Under the pieces are notes generated by a model. That model was not told the origin of the DNA. It ran no database searches and worked only from the letters and a program-made list of their open reading frames with translations. A stretch of DNA of 64,000 bases from Pleurodeles waltl (taxonomy: Eukaryota > Chordata > Amphibia > Caudata > Salamandridae), in the NCBI RefSeq assembly GCF_031143425.1, contig NC_090438.1:758101823-758165822 (forward strand). Reading direction: 5' to 3'. Both the position numbers and the translations under genes were made by a program. This document shows, piece by piece, positions 1 to 10,937 of this stretch (its first letter is position 1; each line of letters opens with the position of its first letter).

Positions 1-74
1 ACTGTCTGATAATCACACAATCATGTTATTCATTGTGGTCAGGCACCCACATATTAAATAGAAAAGAATGAAAA

Positions 75-275
75 TGTCACTTACCCAGTGTACATCTGTT
101 CGTGGCATCAGTCGCTGGAGATTCACATGTTCTGCATAGCTCGCCATCTGGTGTTGGGTCGGAGTGTTACAAGTTGTTTTTCTTCGAAGAAGTCTTTCAA
201 GTCACGGGACCGAGTGACTCCTCCTTCTGTCTCCATTGCGCATGGGCGTCGACTCCATCTTCGATTGTTTTCCCC
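75..275. repeat. Left inverted terminal repeat of DIRS copy A
   Basis: This stretch matches the reverse complement of about 5776-5941 over roughly 150 bases with few differences. The two ends diverge only at their outer tips. The outermost 57 bases here (about 73-129) are not in the right terminal repeat; they are matched by the internal complementary region. Confidence 0.85.
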
Positions 276-432
276 GCAGAGGGTGAGGTAGGAGTTGTGT
301 TGTAGTAATAGTGCCCATGCAATGGAGTGACTAAGTATGTACCTATTTAAGGTTAAAATAATATATATACAAATGTACAAAGTTGAAGCTAACTTCCAAA
401 CTGCTACAGGCTCCCGGGGAGGTGGGTGGGCA

Positions 433-536
433 CATGTGAATCTCCAGCGACTGATGCCACGAACAGATGTACACTGGGTAAGTGACATTTTCAGTTCGAT
501 GGCATCTGTCGCTGTAGATACACATGTTCTGCATAG
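433..536. repeat. Internal complementary region of DIRS copy A
   Basis: Bases 433-489 are a perfect reverse complement of the left outer tip (about 73-129). Bases 494-536 are a perfect reverse complement of the 43-base right outer tip (5916-5958). In the DIRS model this region templates the joining of the two ends into a circular intermediate. Equivalent regions lie at 13035-13138 (copy B) and 22221-22324 (copy C). Confidence 0.9.
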
Positions 537-570
537 ACTAGTAAGCAGTTATCTCCCCAAAAGCGGTGGC

Positions 571-2186
571 TCAGCCTGTAGGAATGGAAGTGGTTTGAAA
601 TAATGTTCTTAACACGGCTTGACCTACTGTGGCTTGCTGTGCGGATAACACGTCTACACAGTAGTGCTTGGTGAACGTGTGTGGCGTAGACCATGTGGCT
701 GCCTTACATATTTCTTGCATTGGGATGTTTCCTAGAAAGGCCATGGTAGCACCTTTTTTTCTGGTTGAGTGTGCCCTTGGTGTAATGGGCAGTTGTCGTT
801 TTGCTTTAAGGTAGCAGATTTGGATGCATTTAACTATCCATCTGGCTATACCTTGTTTTGATATTGGGTTTCCTGCATGAGGTTTTTGGAATGCAATAAA
901 TAGTTGTTTAGTCTTTCTGATGTTTTTAGTTCTGTCAATGTAGTACATTAATGCTCTTTTGACATCTAATGTATGTCGTGCCCTCTCAGCTACGGAATCT
1001 GGCTGTGGGAAGAACACTGGTAGTTCCACTGTTTGATTTAGGTGGAACGGTGAAACAACCTTTGGTAAAAATTTTGGATTAGTCCTTAGGACGACTTTAT
1101 TTTTGTGTAGTTGTATAAAAGGTTCTTGTATTGTAAACGCCTGAATTTCGCTTACTCTTCTTAGAGATGTAATGGCGATGAGAAATGTAACCTTCCAGGT
1201 TAGGAACTGTATTTCGCAAGAGTGCATGGGTTCAAAAGGTGGACCCATGAGTCTTGTTAAGACAACATTTAAGTTCCATGAAGGAATAGGTGGTGTTCTT
1301 GGTGGTATAATTCTTTTAAGGCCTTCCATTAATGCTTTAATGACTGGTATCCTATATAGGGAAGTTGAATAGGTAGTCTGCAGGTATGCAGATATTGCCG
1401 CAAGGTGTATTTTAATGGAAGAGAAGGCTAGGTTAGATTTTTGTAAGTGAAGCAAGTAACCCACTACGTCCTTTGGAGTTGCGTGTAAAGGTTGGATCTG
1501 ATTATGATGGCAGTAGCAGACAAACCTCTTCCATTTACTTGCATAGCAGTGCCTAGTGGACGGCCTTCTGGCTTGCTTTATGACGTCCATACATTCTTGA
1601 GTAAGTTGTAAGTGTCTGAATTCTAGGATTTCAGGAGCCAGATTGCTAGATTCAGCGATGCTGGATCTGGATGTCTGATCTGTTGGTTGTGTTGTGTTAA
1701 CAGATCCGGCCTGTTGGGCAATTTGATGTGGGGTACTACTGATAGGTCTAGCAGTGTTGTGTACCAGGGTTGCCTTGCCCAAGTTGGTGCTATTAAAATG
1801 AGTTTGAGTTTGTTTTGACTCAATTTGTTTACCAGATAAGGAAGGAGAGGGAGAGGAGGAAAAGCGTAGGCAAATATCCCTGACCAGTTCATCCATAGGG
1901 CATTGCCTTGGGATTGCCTGTGTGGGTATCTGGATGCGAAGTTTTGGCATTTTGCGTTTTCTCTTGTTGCAAACAAGTCTATTTGAGGTGTTCCCCAGAG
2001 TCTGAAGTAAGTGTTTAGAATTTGGGGGTGAATTTCCCATTCGTGGACCTGTTGGTGATCTCGAGAAAGAGTGTCTGCAAGTTGATTCTGGATCCCTGGA
2101 ATAAACTGCGCTATTAGGCGAATGTGGTTGTGAATTGCCCATCGCCATATCTTCTGTGCTAGAAGGCTCAACTGTGTTGAGTGTGT
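571..2186 (-). CDS. DIRS tyrosine recombinase (YR), copy A, open
   Basis: Catalyses integration of the DIRS DNA intermediate. The frame is open from just after a run of eight C (2187-2194) to the stop at 571. The N-terminal third is low in complexity and overlaps the RT frame. The catalytic domain shows an SLRRVSE arginine, an HSTRKKG box giving the H and R residues, and the pattern HTFTKHYCVDV giving the nucleophilic tyrosine. A core-binding-like helical region (RHCYASKWKRF and following) precedes it. The natural start is not clear: the frame has no obvious upstream AUG and may be reached by frameshift from RT. It is open here, broken in copies B and C, so this is the best-preserved recombinase in the window. 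Confidence 0.85.
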
Positions 2187-3486
2187 CCCCCCCCTGTTTG
2201 TTTAGATAATACATTGTTGTCATGTTGTCTGTTTTGACAAGAATGTATTTGTGAGTTATAATTGGTTGGAAAGCCCTTAATGCTTGAAAAACTGCTAGCA
2301 TTTCTAGGTGATTTATATGCAGTTTTGTTTGATGTACGTTCCATTGTCCTTGTATGCTGTGTTGATCGAGGTGTGCTCCCCACCCTGTCATGGAAGCATC
2401 TGTTATTACGCATTGTGGCACTGGGTCTTGGAATGGCCGCCCTTTGTTTAAATTTATACTGTTCCACCATAGAAGCGAGAGGTAAGTTTGGCGGTCTATT
2501 AACACCAGATCTAGAAGGTGACCCTGTGCTTGTGACCATTGTGATGCTAGGCACTGTTGTAAGGGCCTCATGTGTAGTCTTGCGTTCGGGACAATGGCTA
2601 TGCAGGAAGACATCATGCCTAGGAGTTGTAATATCATCTTTGCTTGTATTGTTTGTGTTGGATACATGCGTTGTATGATCTTGTTGAAATTTTGAATTCT
2701 TTGTGGACTTGGAGTGGCTACTCCTTTTGTTGTGTCTATTATGGCTCCCAGGTATTGTTGTACTTTGCACGGCAAAATGTTGGATTTTGCAAAGTTGACG
2801 GTGAAACCTAGTTTGTAGAGGGTTTGTATGATTTGATTTGTGTGTTGGAAGCACTTTGTTAGTGAATTGGTTTTGATTAGCCAGTCGTCTAGATACGGGA
2901 ATACATGTATTTGCTGCCTTCTGATGTGTGCAGCCACTACTGCTAGACATTTTGTAAAGACTCTTGGTGCGGTTGTTAAACCAAAAGGCAATACTTTGAA
3001 TTGGTAGTGTATCCCTTTGAATACGAACCGTAGGTATTTCCTGTGCGACGGATGTATTGGTATATGGAAATACGCGTCTTTGAGGTCTAAGGTTGTCATG
3101 TAGTCCTGTAGTTTTAGCAATGGTAACACTTCTTGTAGCGTGACCATGTGAAAGTGGTCTGATTTGATGTAGGTGTTTAGTATTCTGAGGTCTAGGATTG
3201 GTCTCAGTGTTTTGTCCTTTTTTGGTATTAAGAAGTACAGTGAATAGACTCCTGTGTTTCTTTGTGTGTTTGGTACTAATTCGATTGCATTCTTTTGCAA
3301 TAGTGCTTGAACTTCTATTTCCAGGAGTTCGGAATGTTGTTTTGATAAATTCTGTGCTCTTGGTGGTATGTTTGGAGGGAATTGTAGGAATTCTATGCAA
3401 TAACCATGTTGGATAACTGCTAAGACCCAAGTGTCTGTAGTTATTTCCTCCCATGCTTTGTAATAATTACCTATTCTTCCCCCCAC
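1623..3486 (-). pseudogene. DIRS reverse transcriptase-RNase H, copy A (one frameshift)
   Basis: Reverse transcriptase with RNase H, needed to copy the element RNA. The RT palm shows LDLKDAYFHIPIHPSHRKYL and the catalytic YLDD box. RNase H shows DASMTGWG, HINHLEML, KTDNMTT and, in the shifted frame, NQLADTLS. The frame breaks at eight consecutive C residues (2187-2194); copies B and C have shorter runs there. The shift drops the reader into the recombinase frame, so a 971-codon open frame from 3486 to 571 is an artificial RT-YR fusion. The true downstream RT frame continues to 1623 with the usual DIRS tail (PPLPLLPYLVNKL). No AUG precedes the RT domain. Confidence 0.88.
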
Positions 3487-3589
3487 TGGTGTTGTGTGGA
3501 GGGGGTGAGTGACATCTGAGTCACTGCTTGGTTGTAGGGGTTTTGGGGCTTTGAAATTTTCCTCTATTCCTAGGGAATTGCCCTCCTCT

Positions 3590-5566
3590 CTATTGGCCCC
3601 GAAAGCCTCCCCTGTACTGTCCCTGGTAGCTGGACGGTGTTGCCTGCGAGGTGCTGGCTTGTGTGGCCTGACCCCGAAACCCCCCTCTAAAGGGTGTCTT
3701 GCGGAAGGTGCTGTAGGTTCCTCTGCTCTGCGGGGAGTAGAGTGCGCCCATGGCTTTAGCAGTGTCAGTGTCTTTTTTAAGTTTTTCGATTGCCGTGTCC
3801 ACTTCTGGTCCGAACAGTTGTTTTTCGTTGAATGGCATATTGAGCACTGCCTGCTGTATCTCTGGTTTGAACCCAGACGTTCTTAGCCATGCGTGCCTTC
3901 TAATGGTCACAGATGTATTAATTGTTCTTGCAGCTGTGTCTGCTGCGTCCATAGAAGAACGTATCTGGTTATTTGATATGTTCTGCCCTTCCTCAACCAC
4001 CTGCTTTGCCCTCTTTTGTAGTTCCTTGGGAAGATGCTCGATGAGGTGTTGTATCTCATCCCAATGGGCTCTGTCATAGCGCGCAAGTAGTGCTTGAGAG
4101 TTAGCGATGCGCCACTGGTTTGCAGCTTGTACTGCGACTCTTTTCCCAGCTGCATCGAACTTGCGGCTCTCTTTATCTGGGGGTGGTGCATCCCCAGATG
4201 TGTGGGAGTTGGCTCTTTTCCGAGCTGCTCCTACTACGACGGAATCTGGTGGCAGCTGTGTGGTGATGAAAACAGGGTCTGTAGGAGGTGCCTTATACTT
4301 CTTTTCTACCCTTGGCGTTATTGCCCTACTTTTGACCGGCTCCTTGAATATTTCCTTTGCGTGCCGAAGCATACCTGGCAGCATAGGCAGGCTTTGGTAG
4401 GAGCTGTGGGTGGAGGAGAGGGTGTTGAATAAAAAGTCATCCTCGACTTGTTCTGAGTGGAGGTTTACGTTGTGGAATTGTGCTGCTCTAGCCACCACTT
4501 GAGAGTATGCTGAGCTGTCTTCTGGTGGTGAGGGCTTTGTTGGATATGCCTCCGGACTGTTGTCCGACACCGGGGCGTCATATAAGTCCCAAGCGTCTTG
4601 ATCCTGGTCACCTTGGCTCATGGTGGTGTGAGCCGGGGAATGTGACGGAGTTTGCGCTGGTGAGATGTTAATTACAGGTGGAGGAGAGGGTGGCGGAGTC
4701 ACCTTTTTCACCATTTTTGTTTGTGGCGCCTGGTCTGTTTGAAACTCCAGTCTCCTTTTTCTCCTAATAGGGGGAAGGGTGCTTATTCTTCCCGTTCCCT
4801 GCTGTATGAAAATAAGTTTTTGCGTATGGTCCACTTCGGTGGATTGCAGCTCTTCCTCAAACCTATGCTTTCGCATCTGAGAGGACAGTGATTGTTCCTC
4901 TGTATAAGAGCCTGGACCTGGGTCGGTTACGGGTTGTTTCGGCACCGAAACCCTGCCTGTATCTCTTTTCGGCTCCGAGGTGGCTTTTTTCTTTTTTGGC
5001 ATCGAAACCTCTCGGCGTCGATCTTCGTCGGTGCCGCTGTCTCGGCGTCGAGCCGCTTCTACACCGCTATCTCGGTGTCGTTGCTTTTCTCCAGCACTTT
5101 CTCGATCCCGAGAAGGCTGCGTGCCGGTGTCTCGACCGGAGTCGGACGATCTCGGCACTGTTTTGGCCTTTTTCGGTGCCGATGGTCGGTCACCGAATTT
5201 ATGGGTGGAGCCATGGCCTGGTGGCAGTGGCGTCCCCTGGGCCTTGTCACTTTTCTTCGGTGTTGTTTTCTACGTCTTACTCACGGTTCTTTGATCGTCG
5301 AATTCCTCGGAGTCCGATTCGTGGATCGAAAAGGTTTCTTCTTCCTCTTGTTCCTCGAACTCTCGGTGCGCTGTCGGCGTGGACGCCATCTGAAGTCTCC
5401 TGGCTCGACGGTCACGGAGTGTCTTTCGGGACCGGAACGCACGACAGGCCTCGCAAGTCTCTTCACTGTGCTCAGGCGACAGGCACAGGTTACAGACCAA
5501 ATGTTGGTCTGTATACGGGTATTTGTTGTGGCATTTGGGACAAAAACGGAACGGGGTCCGTTCCAT
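3590..5566 (-). pseudogene. DIRS Gag-like protein, copy A (one nonsense codon)
   Basis: Putative structural protein of the element. It starts MERTPFRFCPKC and shows a CX2C pair (residues 9 and 12) followed by a CX2CX4HX4C zinc-knuckle pattern at residues 25-38. A charged, low-complexity middle follows, then a conserved helical region (AANQWRIANSQALLARYDRA) and a glycine/arginine-rich tail. One in-frame TAG at 5270-5272 splits it into about 98 and 558 codons; the reading frame is otherwise continuous. The helical region resembles the LAP2-alpha C-terminal region, which has been linked to DIRS Gag proteins (recalled knowledge, not tested here). Confidence 0.8.
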
Positions 5567-5775
5567 CGATGTTGTTCGACACGCCGTCGGGCCGACCAGG
5601 CCCAGACGGGGGATCGAAAACTATCCTGAAGGGCACCGGAGCGCGTCGATCTTCGATGCGGTGTTGACTCTAACTACGCCGATCTCGAACGCAACAATAC
5701 CGACGAAAATCTTCCGATATTAACTAACTTTCCGTTCCGAAACTCGGAGCGACAGGAACACGTCCGAACCCAATG

Positions 5776-5958
5776 GCGGAAAGAAAACAATCGAAGATGG
5801 AGTCGACGCCCATGCGCAATGGAGACAGAAGGAGGAGTCACTCGGTCCCGTGACTCGAAAGACTTCTTCGAAGAAAAACAACTTGTAACACTCCGACCCA
5901 ACACCAGATGGCGAGCTATGCAGAACATGTGTATCTACAGCGACAGATGCCATCGAAC
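5776..5958. repeat. Right inverted terminal repeat of DIRS copy A
   Basis: Inverted partner of the left terminal repeat. Its last 43 bases (5916-5958) are matched exactly by the second half of the internal complementary region. The element ends at about CATCGAAC, the same tip as in copy C. Confidence 0.85.
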
Positions 5959-7039
5959 AAATATTTTTTCTCCATGTGTGCTTGTGTCAGAGAAAAATTT
6001 CGACACGTTTCACTCCTAAATTTCCATAGTACAGTTTGAGCAGGACTAAAAATACCTTGTAAGTCCCTGAATATTTACAACAGATTACTTGTAAGCGTCC
6101 ATACCTGATACTTGAGGTACACAACCTCTGCAATAAGAACTTGCCAAAAAGATATTCATTTATACTTGCATCTTGGTAAAGGTGTGGATTGGAACAATAG
6201 GAAGGTATAGATGATGCCAAACGTTGCCTGAAGTACATCAAAACTGTATGATCTCTGCATAACCTCAGTCGTTGTTATGATAGATAACATTCAATACAGG
6301 CCATTGTGCATTAGATGTACTGGAAGGTGTAGTGCAAGTGCAGAGCCTAGAAAGAGGTCCTGCCCAAGTATTAGCAAGGCTAATACAATGTGTACTCGAC
6401 TGCCATGTTTTTTGCAGACTTATGTTAATAGGATTGAGCAGGAAATGTTCCTTCCTCTTATGCTCTTAACATAAGTACATTAGTGGAAACGTGTATACAA
6501 GAAGAGATGAATTTGCAAGTTCTGTCCTGCAGGAAGAAAACGCATACTACTATATTTTGAAAAAGAAGCATTATTCACTACTATGTGTGCCACAGAAGGT
6601 GAGCATGATTTGACCTTTCACCGTCTACACAGATGCCCATGCATGTGGGGCCATCAATTAATGTTTTTTTCTTTAACTTTTTAAGAAAAAAACATTGAAA
6701 GGAAATAAGCACTGACACAGCCAACAACGCGGCAGTCAACACCAGACCTTATTGGCTTTGGCATGACTTGTTTGGTGGTGTACGAGCAAGCACGCTATGC
6801 TGAATGTGTTGTGTGGAAAACACAACTTTTATTGTTATCGTATGTACAGCAATAAAAAAGAGGTTATTCTATAGCTGGAAATGGAAAAAAAAAAAACTTA
6901 ATGGAAATATTGTATTCACATTGCCATAAACTTCGCCTATGTATGTGATGCTCCCCTCCAGGAAACAAAAGCTAACTCTACAAATAGCGTCGTATTCGGG
7001 TGACTAAGCTACCTGCCACATCACAGAATGAACGGTTAC
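5959..7039. other. EXOC2 intron, no gene seen
   Basis: AT-rich intronic sequence. I see no coding signal. One small hairpin is present at about 6661-6694, with T-rich and A-rich arms of about 15 bases. Confidence 0.5.
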
Positions 7040-7142
7040 CTTATATAACGCTTCTGGTCGTGCAAAGTGGATGGAGTCTCAAGCAATCTATCCAGCAGAC
7101 GCTGTCTTAAAGCTTCGATCCGGGTTTCAACTTCAGCATAAA
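7040..7142 (-). CDS. EXOC2: EXOC2 (exocyst subunit Sec5) internal coding exon, most downstream of three
   Basis: Sec5 is a subunit of the exocyst, which tethers secretory vesicles to the plasma membrane and binds Ral GTPases through its N-terminal IPT/TIG domain. This 103-base exon encodes 33 whole codons, beginning [17 protein letters not shown] and ending LHDQKRYI, which I recognise as the vertebrate EXOC2 helical region (about residues 325-357 of some 924, from memory). On the minus strand an acceptor AG sits at 7144-7143 and a donor GTAACC begins at 7039. Two leading bases complete the codon left by the exon at 36010-36091, and two trailing bases remain for the next exon, which lies outside the window. 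Confidence 0.93.
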
Positions 7143-9030
7143 CTGATAAAGAAAAGGAGGTTACATTTTTTGGGGGTTTCAATTTTGTTGTAAAAACAAT
7201 ACACATGAAAAGGAAACTAATCAATGTAGCTGGGTTCTCCCTGTATGTAGCCATTGAAAATACAAAATAAATAAATGGAGGCATCAATAGTCATCAGAAA
7301 CACATCACTGCTTAGTGCAAAAAAAGTAGAAGACGGAATATGGACACCAATTTATTAATTAATTTGTATTTAATTTGTTAAGTTGTCTCACTGCCTCAGA
7401 CATTTCTGAGCAGTTAGGTATACTTGAATAAAAAAAACAAAAGGAATGGGAACATGGAACGTTTAAGGTGCATAAGTAATGCAGAAACGAATGGTGTTTA
7501 GAAACCCACTGGAAATCCCGTCAGTCTAGGGTTAGGCAGAGCTGAAAGAATTCTAGAGGGAAAAGCCCAGGTATCGACTAGGTCTAAGCCCAACCACTTG
7601 TACTTAGGTTTCAAAAATCCCACTTCAACATACCATACAGAATGGTGTCATAAAACTGCTTAGCAAGATGGCAGCGAGTGCTCATTTTGTGATCTTTAAT
7701 TTATGTTTCCATTTAGCCTGATTAGGAGTAGTCACAACGTGCTTTTGCCATGACTCAACCTTACAGGTCAGTTGATTCTTAGAGCTCTCCACAAATCATT
7801 AAAATAGATTGTTGCATCTGAATAACAATTTCTTGAATTGATGCATAGAGTAACCTGGAAACAGTAAGTTTTCTACAATGTGGAGCAACACCTGAGCTAG
7901 TTTCTTATATTAATGCTGTAATGTGTTCAATGAGCAGTATTTTCAAAGTATTCGTTTCCACATATTTATATTATATAAACATATATAAGCAAAACAATAG
8001 AATTCTCGAAAAGCACAGTGATTTTGTCACCAATACGACTGAAATCAGAGAAGCTCTCCAGTATTGACGTTTCTTGAGGTGGTATTTATTCGGTTATAGA
8101 CAGCAAAATAAAAGTATCAAAAGTATTCAGCCTCCACATGATAGGTAATTATACAGTCTTCCCCTCTATTTTAGTCTGCACTGCATAGTTAATGTTCACA
8201 CTGCTCACTGGGTGGTCGAGAGAGTATAACATACCCACAAAACAAATCTGTTATTGTTAGACCGCGTTTGGTGGTACCAGAGGACAACCTGGGGTTACTG
8301 GGCCTTGACCTTGGGGGTTCAGGTCAATTACCTTCGATGTCCCTAGGTTACTCAAACTACGGCTCTGCAAATTAGGCCAAGTACAAACGCCCTCAGGACT
8401 TGACTCTCAGTGGTGACGATAGCATGTATTCACCGGTTTCTCTGGGAGGTAGTGTGGGTTTGTTTGCTCAAGCAGGTCAGCACTCAACAAACTCACATCA
8501 GGTTAATAAGCCATTCTCCAACCCAGTGCTTGACTTTCAAGACTTAAAGTAGTTTAATCTTGCACTAGAACTAAACACACACAGGTATGGCCATGTTGAG
8601 ATTTTAGTGTCCTGGCGATAGAGTACTTTGGAGCCTCTCTCCACTCTGGCCACAGTCCCCTCCTTTTGTTCATGTGGTTAACTTCCTTGAGTAAGAAAAG
8701 CAAGATTAGGGTAACTTGCAGATTACATCCAATGCTCTTGAAATACTACTCACTTTTTGGCTTTATTCACTATTCCTCATCCAACTAAGTCTCTTAGTTT
8801 GTAAATTGGGCCGGCCTCTCAAAGGCTGCCCTGACCTTCCCCAACTCAGCCGATCCCCTTCTTCTGTAGAGGAGCTTGAGAAGTAAGTTCTTCTCAGCCT
8901 CCTTCACAGTCGCATCTGCTCCCGGTTGTCGACAGTTGCTCAGGGGACAGTTGATTCAGAGCAGGCCCGGTGGTGCATGGTGTAGCCCCGCCTGGGCTGT
9001 TCAGCTCTGAATCAAAGCAGGCACACAGGC
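7143..9030. other. EXOC2 intron, no gene seen
   Basis: Intronic sequence with no coding signal I can support. The part from about 8250 onward is less AT-rich and may be an old dispersed repeat, but no terminal repeats or target duplications were found. Confidence 0.4.
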
Positions 9031-9169
9031 TGATTTCTTGCAGCACTAATTCAACTGGTAGAACTTACCAAGTTGGTAAGAGACCAAGGCTGAAGTTATG
9101 CCTCAGCCTTAGGTTGAGCAATGGTTCTTTTCACACTGCCATTTCACTAGTAGGGTACAGCGTCTCAGA

Positions 9170-9370
9170 TCATGTCACACATATACACTTTGGGCGCAGT
9201 GGCTCAGGCCAAACTGGCTTGTCACAATTTAGGCACAGCAGCTCAGGTCATGCTACAGTTGTACATTTCGGGTGCAGTGCTCACACCATACCACCTCTTC
9301 ATATCTTGCGTACAGCGGCATTGGCCCTGCCACAACTTCACGCTTCAGGCATAACAGCTTAGGACACGTT
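9170..9370. repeat. Diverged short tandem motif region
   Basis: Imperfect repeats of 40-60 bases containing GGGCGCAGTGGCTCAGG-like and GGCACAGCAGCTCAGG-like cores recur about four times. They are too diverged for a consensus by eye. No protein function is proposed. Confidence 0.35.
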
Positions 9371-9823
9371 GCACTTCCTGTTTCTGGACTTGAATTGCAG
9401 AGGAAAATGTGGGGTCTGCTGACACCCAGGCACATACATCATTCTGCGTAGTCCTCCAATTCTGCTAACCCACCACACTGGGATGATGCTGTACCTTCCT
9501 CTTCCTGGATGGTCACTTGTGATGCAAGATTGGCAGGCTGTTTCCTTCACTGAGATTGGTTCTAGGCATTCAGGAGAGGTGACAAGCATTTTTGCAGCAA
9601 GTGGTATATTAAGGTGATTTCTCTTCACTTATCAGATGCTGGATTCAGACACCAGCACTGGTTGCACAGCAGTCCTCCGAGTACTCTATACAGCTTCCTT
9701 CCCTGGTCAAAGTGAACTTGTAAATGGATCTGAAAGTGGCTCCCATTTGTATACAGTTAAAGCAGACAAAATATGTGGAATCACTGTCCGCGCTTTCAGT
9801 ACCAGAACCAGTTTGGAGTCCTC

Positions 9824-10286
9824 TCTAAAATAGATCCCAAAGGCCTCCATTTCTCTGGCTCACTCAGACCTCAGGCCTTATTTCCTCACAATTGTCTAGG
9901 TTTCTTGCCTCCAGTTTCAGGAATATCCGCTACACACTCACCGTCTGGAAAAAAATACCTCACCTCCATCTTGTGCAGCAAGTCAGGCTTCGAGCATCCG
10001 AAATAGGTTCTTACTGGACCTCCAGAACTGTCCAGAACAACTGTATATCTCTAAGAGCTCCCAGACACAGTTGAACCCTCCCGGGTGGTACTATCCTACC
10101 AAGGTGAGAAAAAACCCCTGATGATGAAGCATGCCACCATCTGGTGGGTGAGACTTTTTTCGTACTATTTTTTTACATTCCAGTAGGAGATTACCGGAGC
10201 GTGGTTTTGGGATGTTCACATTCTATAGTGCAGATAATCATCTAAAATAGATCCCAGAGGCCTCCATTTCTCTGGCTCACTCAGAC
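9824..10286. repeat. 46-base direct repeat pair
   Basis: Bases 9824-9869 and 10241-10286 are nearly identical (one difference seen). They begin TCTAAAATAGATCCCA and end CTGGCTCACTCAGAC, 417 bases apart. This could be an internal duplication or the trace of an old element; no terminal TG..CA ends are visible. Confidence 0.6.
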
Positions 10287-10403
10287 AATCCACAAATGTA
10301 CTACGTAGGCCGTGTCCTCATCACTGTTAAAACTTTTTGATGCATGTCCACTTTAAAGGCACTGCCACTCTTGCTAAGATTAACCCCTTGAGGGCCACAG
10401 ACC

Positions 10404-10455
10404 TAATGGTTACGTCCATGGCTGCGCCTCTCAGGCGCCACGGACGTAACCATTA
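10404..10455. repeat. Subterminal hairpin of piggyBac-like copy 1
   Basis: Perfect 14-base outer arms TAATGGTTACGTCC and GGACGTAACCATTA enclose a second GC-rich inverted pair (GCGCCT and AGGCGC), so nearly the whole 52 bases can fold. It lies about 20 bases inside the left TTAA. Confidence 0.8.
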
Positions 10456-10937
10456 CGTTTGATTACCAGCCCTCGGGGGAAACGCTAGCGCTCCCCCCAA
10501 GGGACACCCACCTACCCCCCCCCCCCCCCCAGTTCAGTGCTGGAAGAGGAATCGCTTGCACTTCCACCCCAAACCCCCCCCGAGCCGTCTGATGAATACA
10601 GACACATCTAAAAACTAAACATCTGGTCGATTCCAGGGTGGTGTGCTTCACATGCACCACGCATCATTTTCTTACCCACAATGCCCTGCAAACCTCCAAC
10701 TTTGCTGGAAATCACACATTTTTCCCACATTTTTGTGATGGAACCTTCAGCAATCTGCAGGGATCCACAAAATTCCTACAACTGAACATTGTCTCATCTA
10801 TACCGATAAAAATTCAGCTGCACTTGTCAGCCTGAAAATGCCCCCCCTCTCCCAATTGCCCTTTTGGACCAGCTTTGGTTCCCCCTCAATTTTGATATGT
10901 TTTTGGCTCTTCCCTGTCAAAGGCACTTGGCCCACCT

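Larger units (their letters stand above)
70..5958 (-). mobile_element. DIRS-type tyrosine-recombinase retrotransposon, copy A
   Basis: Nearly full-length DIRS element read on the minus strand. In transcription order it carries a Gag-like gene, RT plus RNase H, and a tyrosine recombinase. Its outer ends are inverted repeats (about 75-275 against 5776-5958). An internal complementary region at 433-536 is the exact reverse complement of both outer tips joined together. DIRS elements integrate with a recombinase instead of a DDE integrase and normally leave no target duplication; none is seen here. Boundaries are set by comparing the three copies in this window and are good to a few bases. It lies inside EXOC2, in the same orientation as the gene. 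Confidence 0.93.

Noticed and set aside
2168..3454. A 428-codon minus-strand frame
   Set aside because: It is another frame of the RT gene, with no domain of its own; similar shadows occur at 24110-25243.
571..3486. A single 971-residue RT-recombinase protein
   Set aside because: The fusion comes from an eight-C run that shifts RT into the recombinase frame; copies B and C keep them separate.
4888..5667. Plus-strand frames of 245-259 codons
   Set aside because: They are antisense to the DIRS gag gene; the same occurs at 26548-27384.
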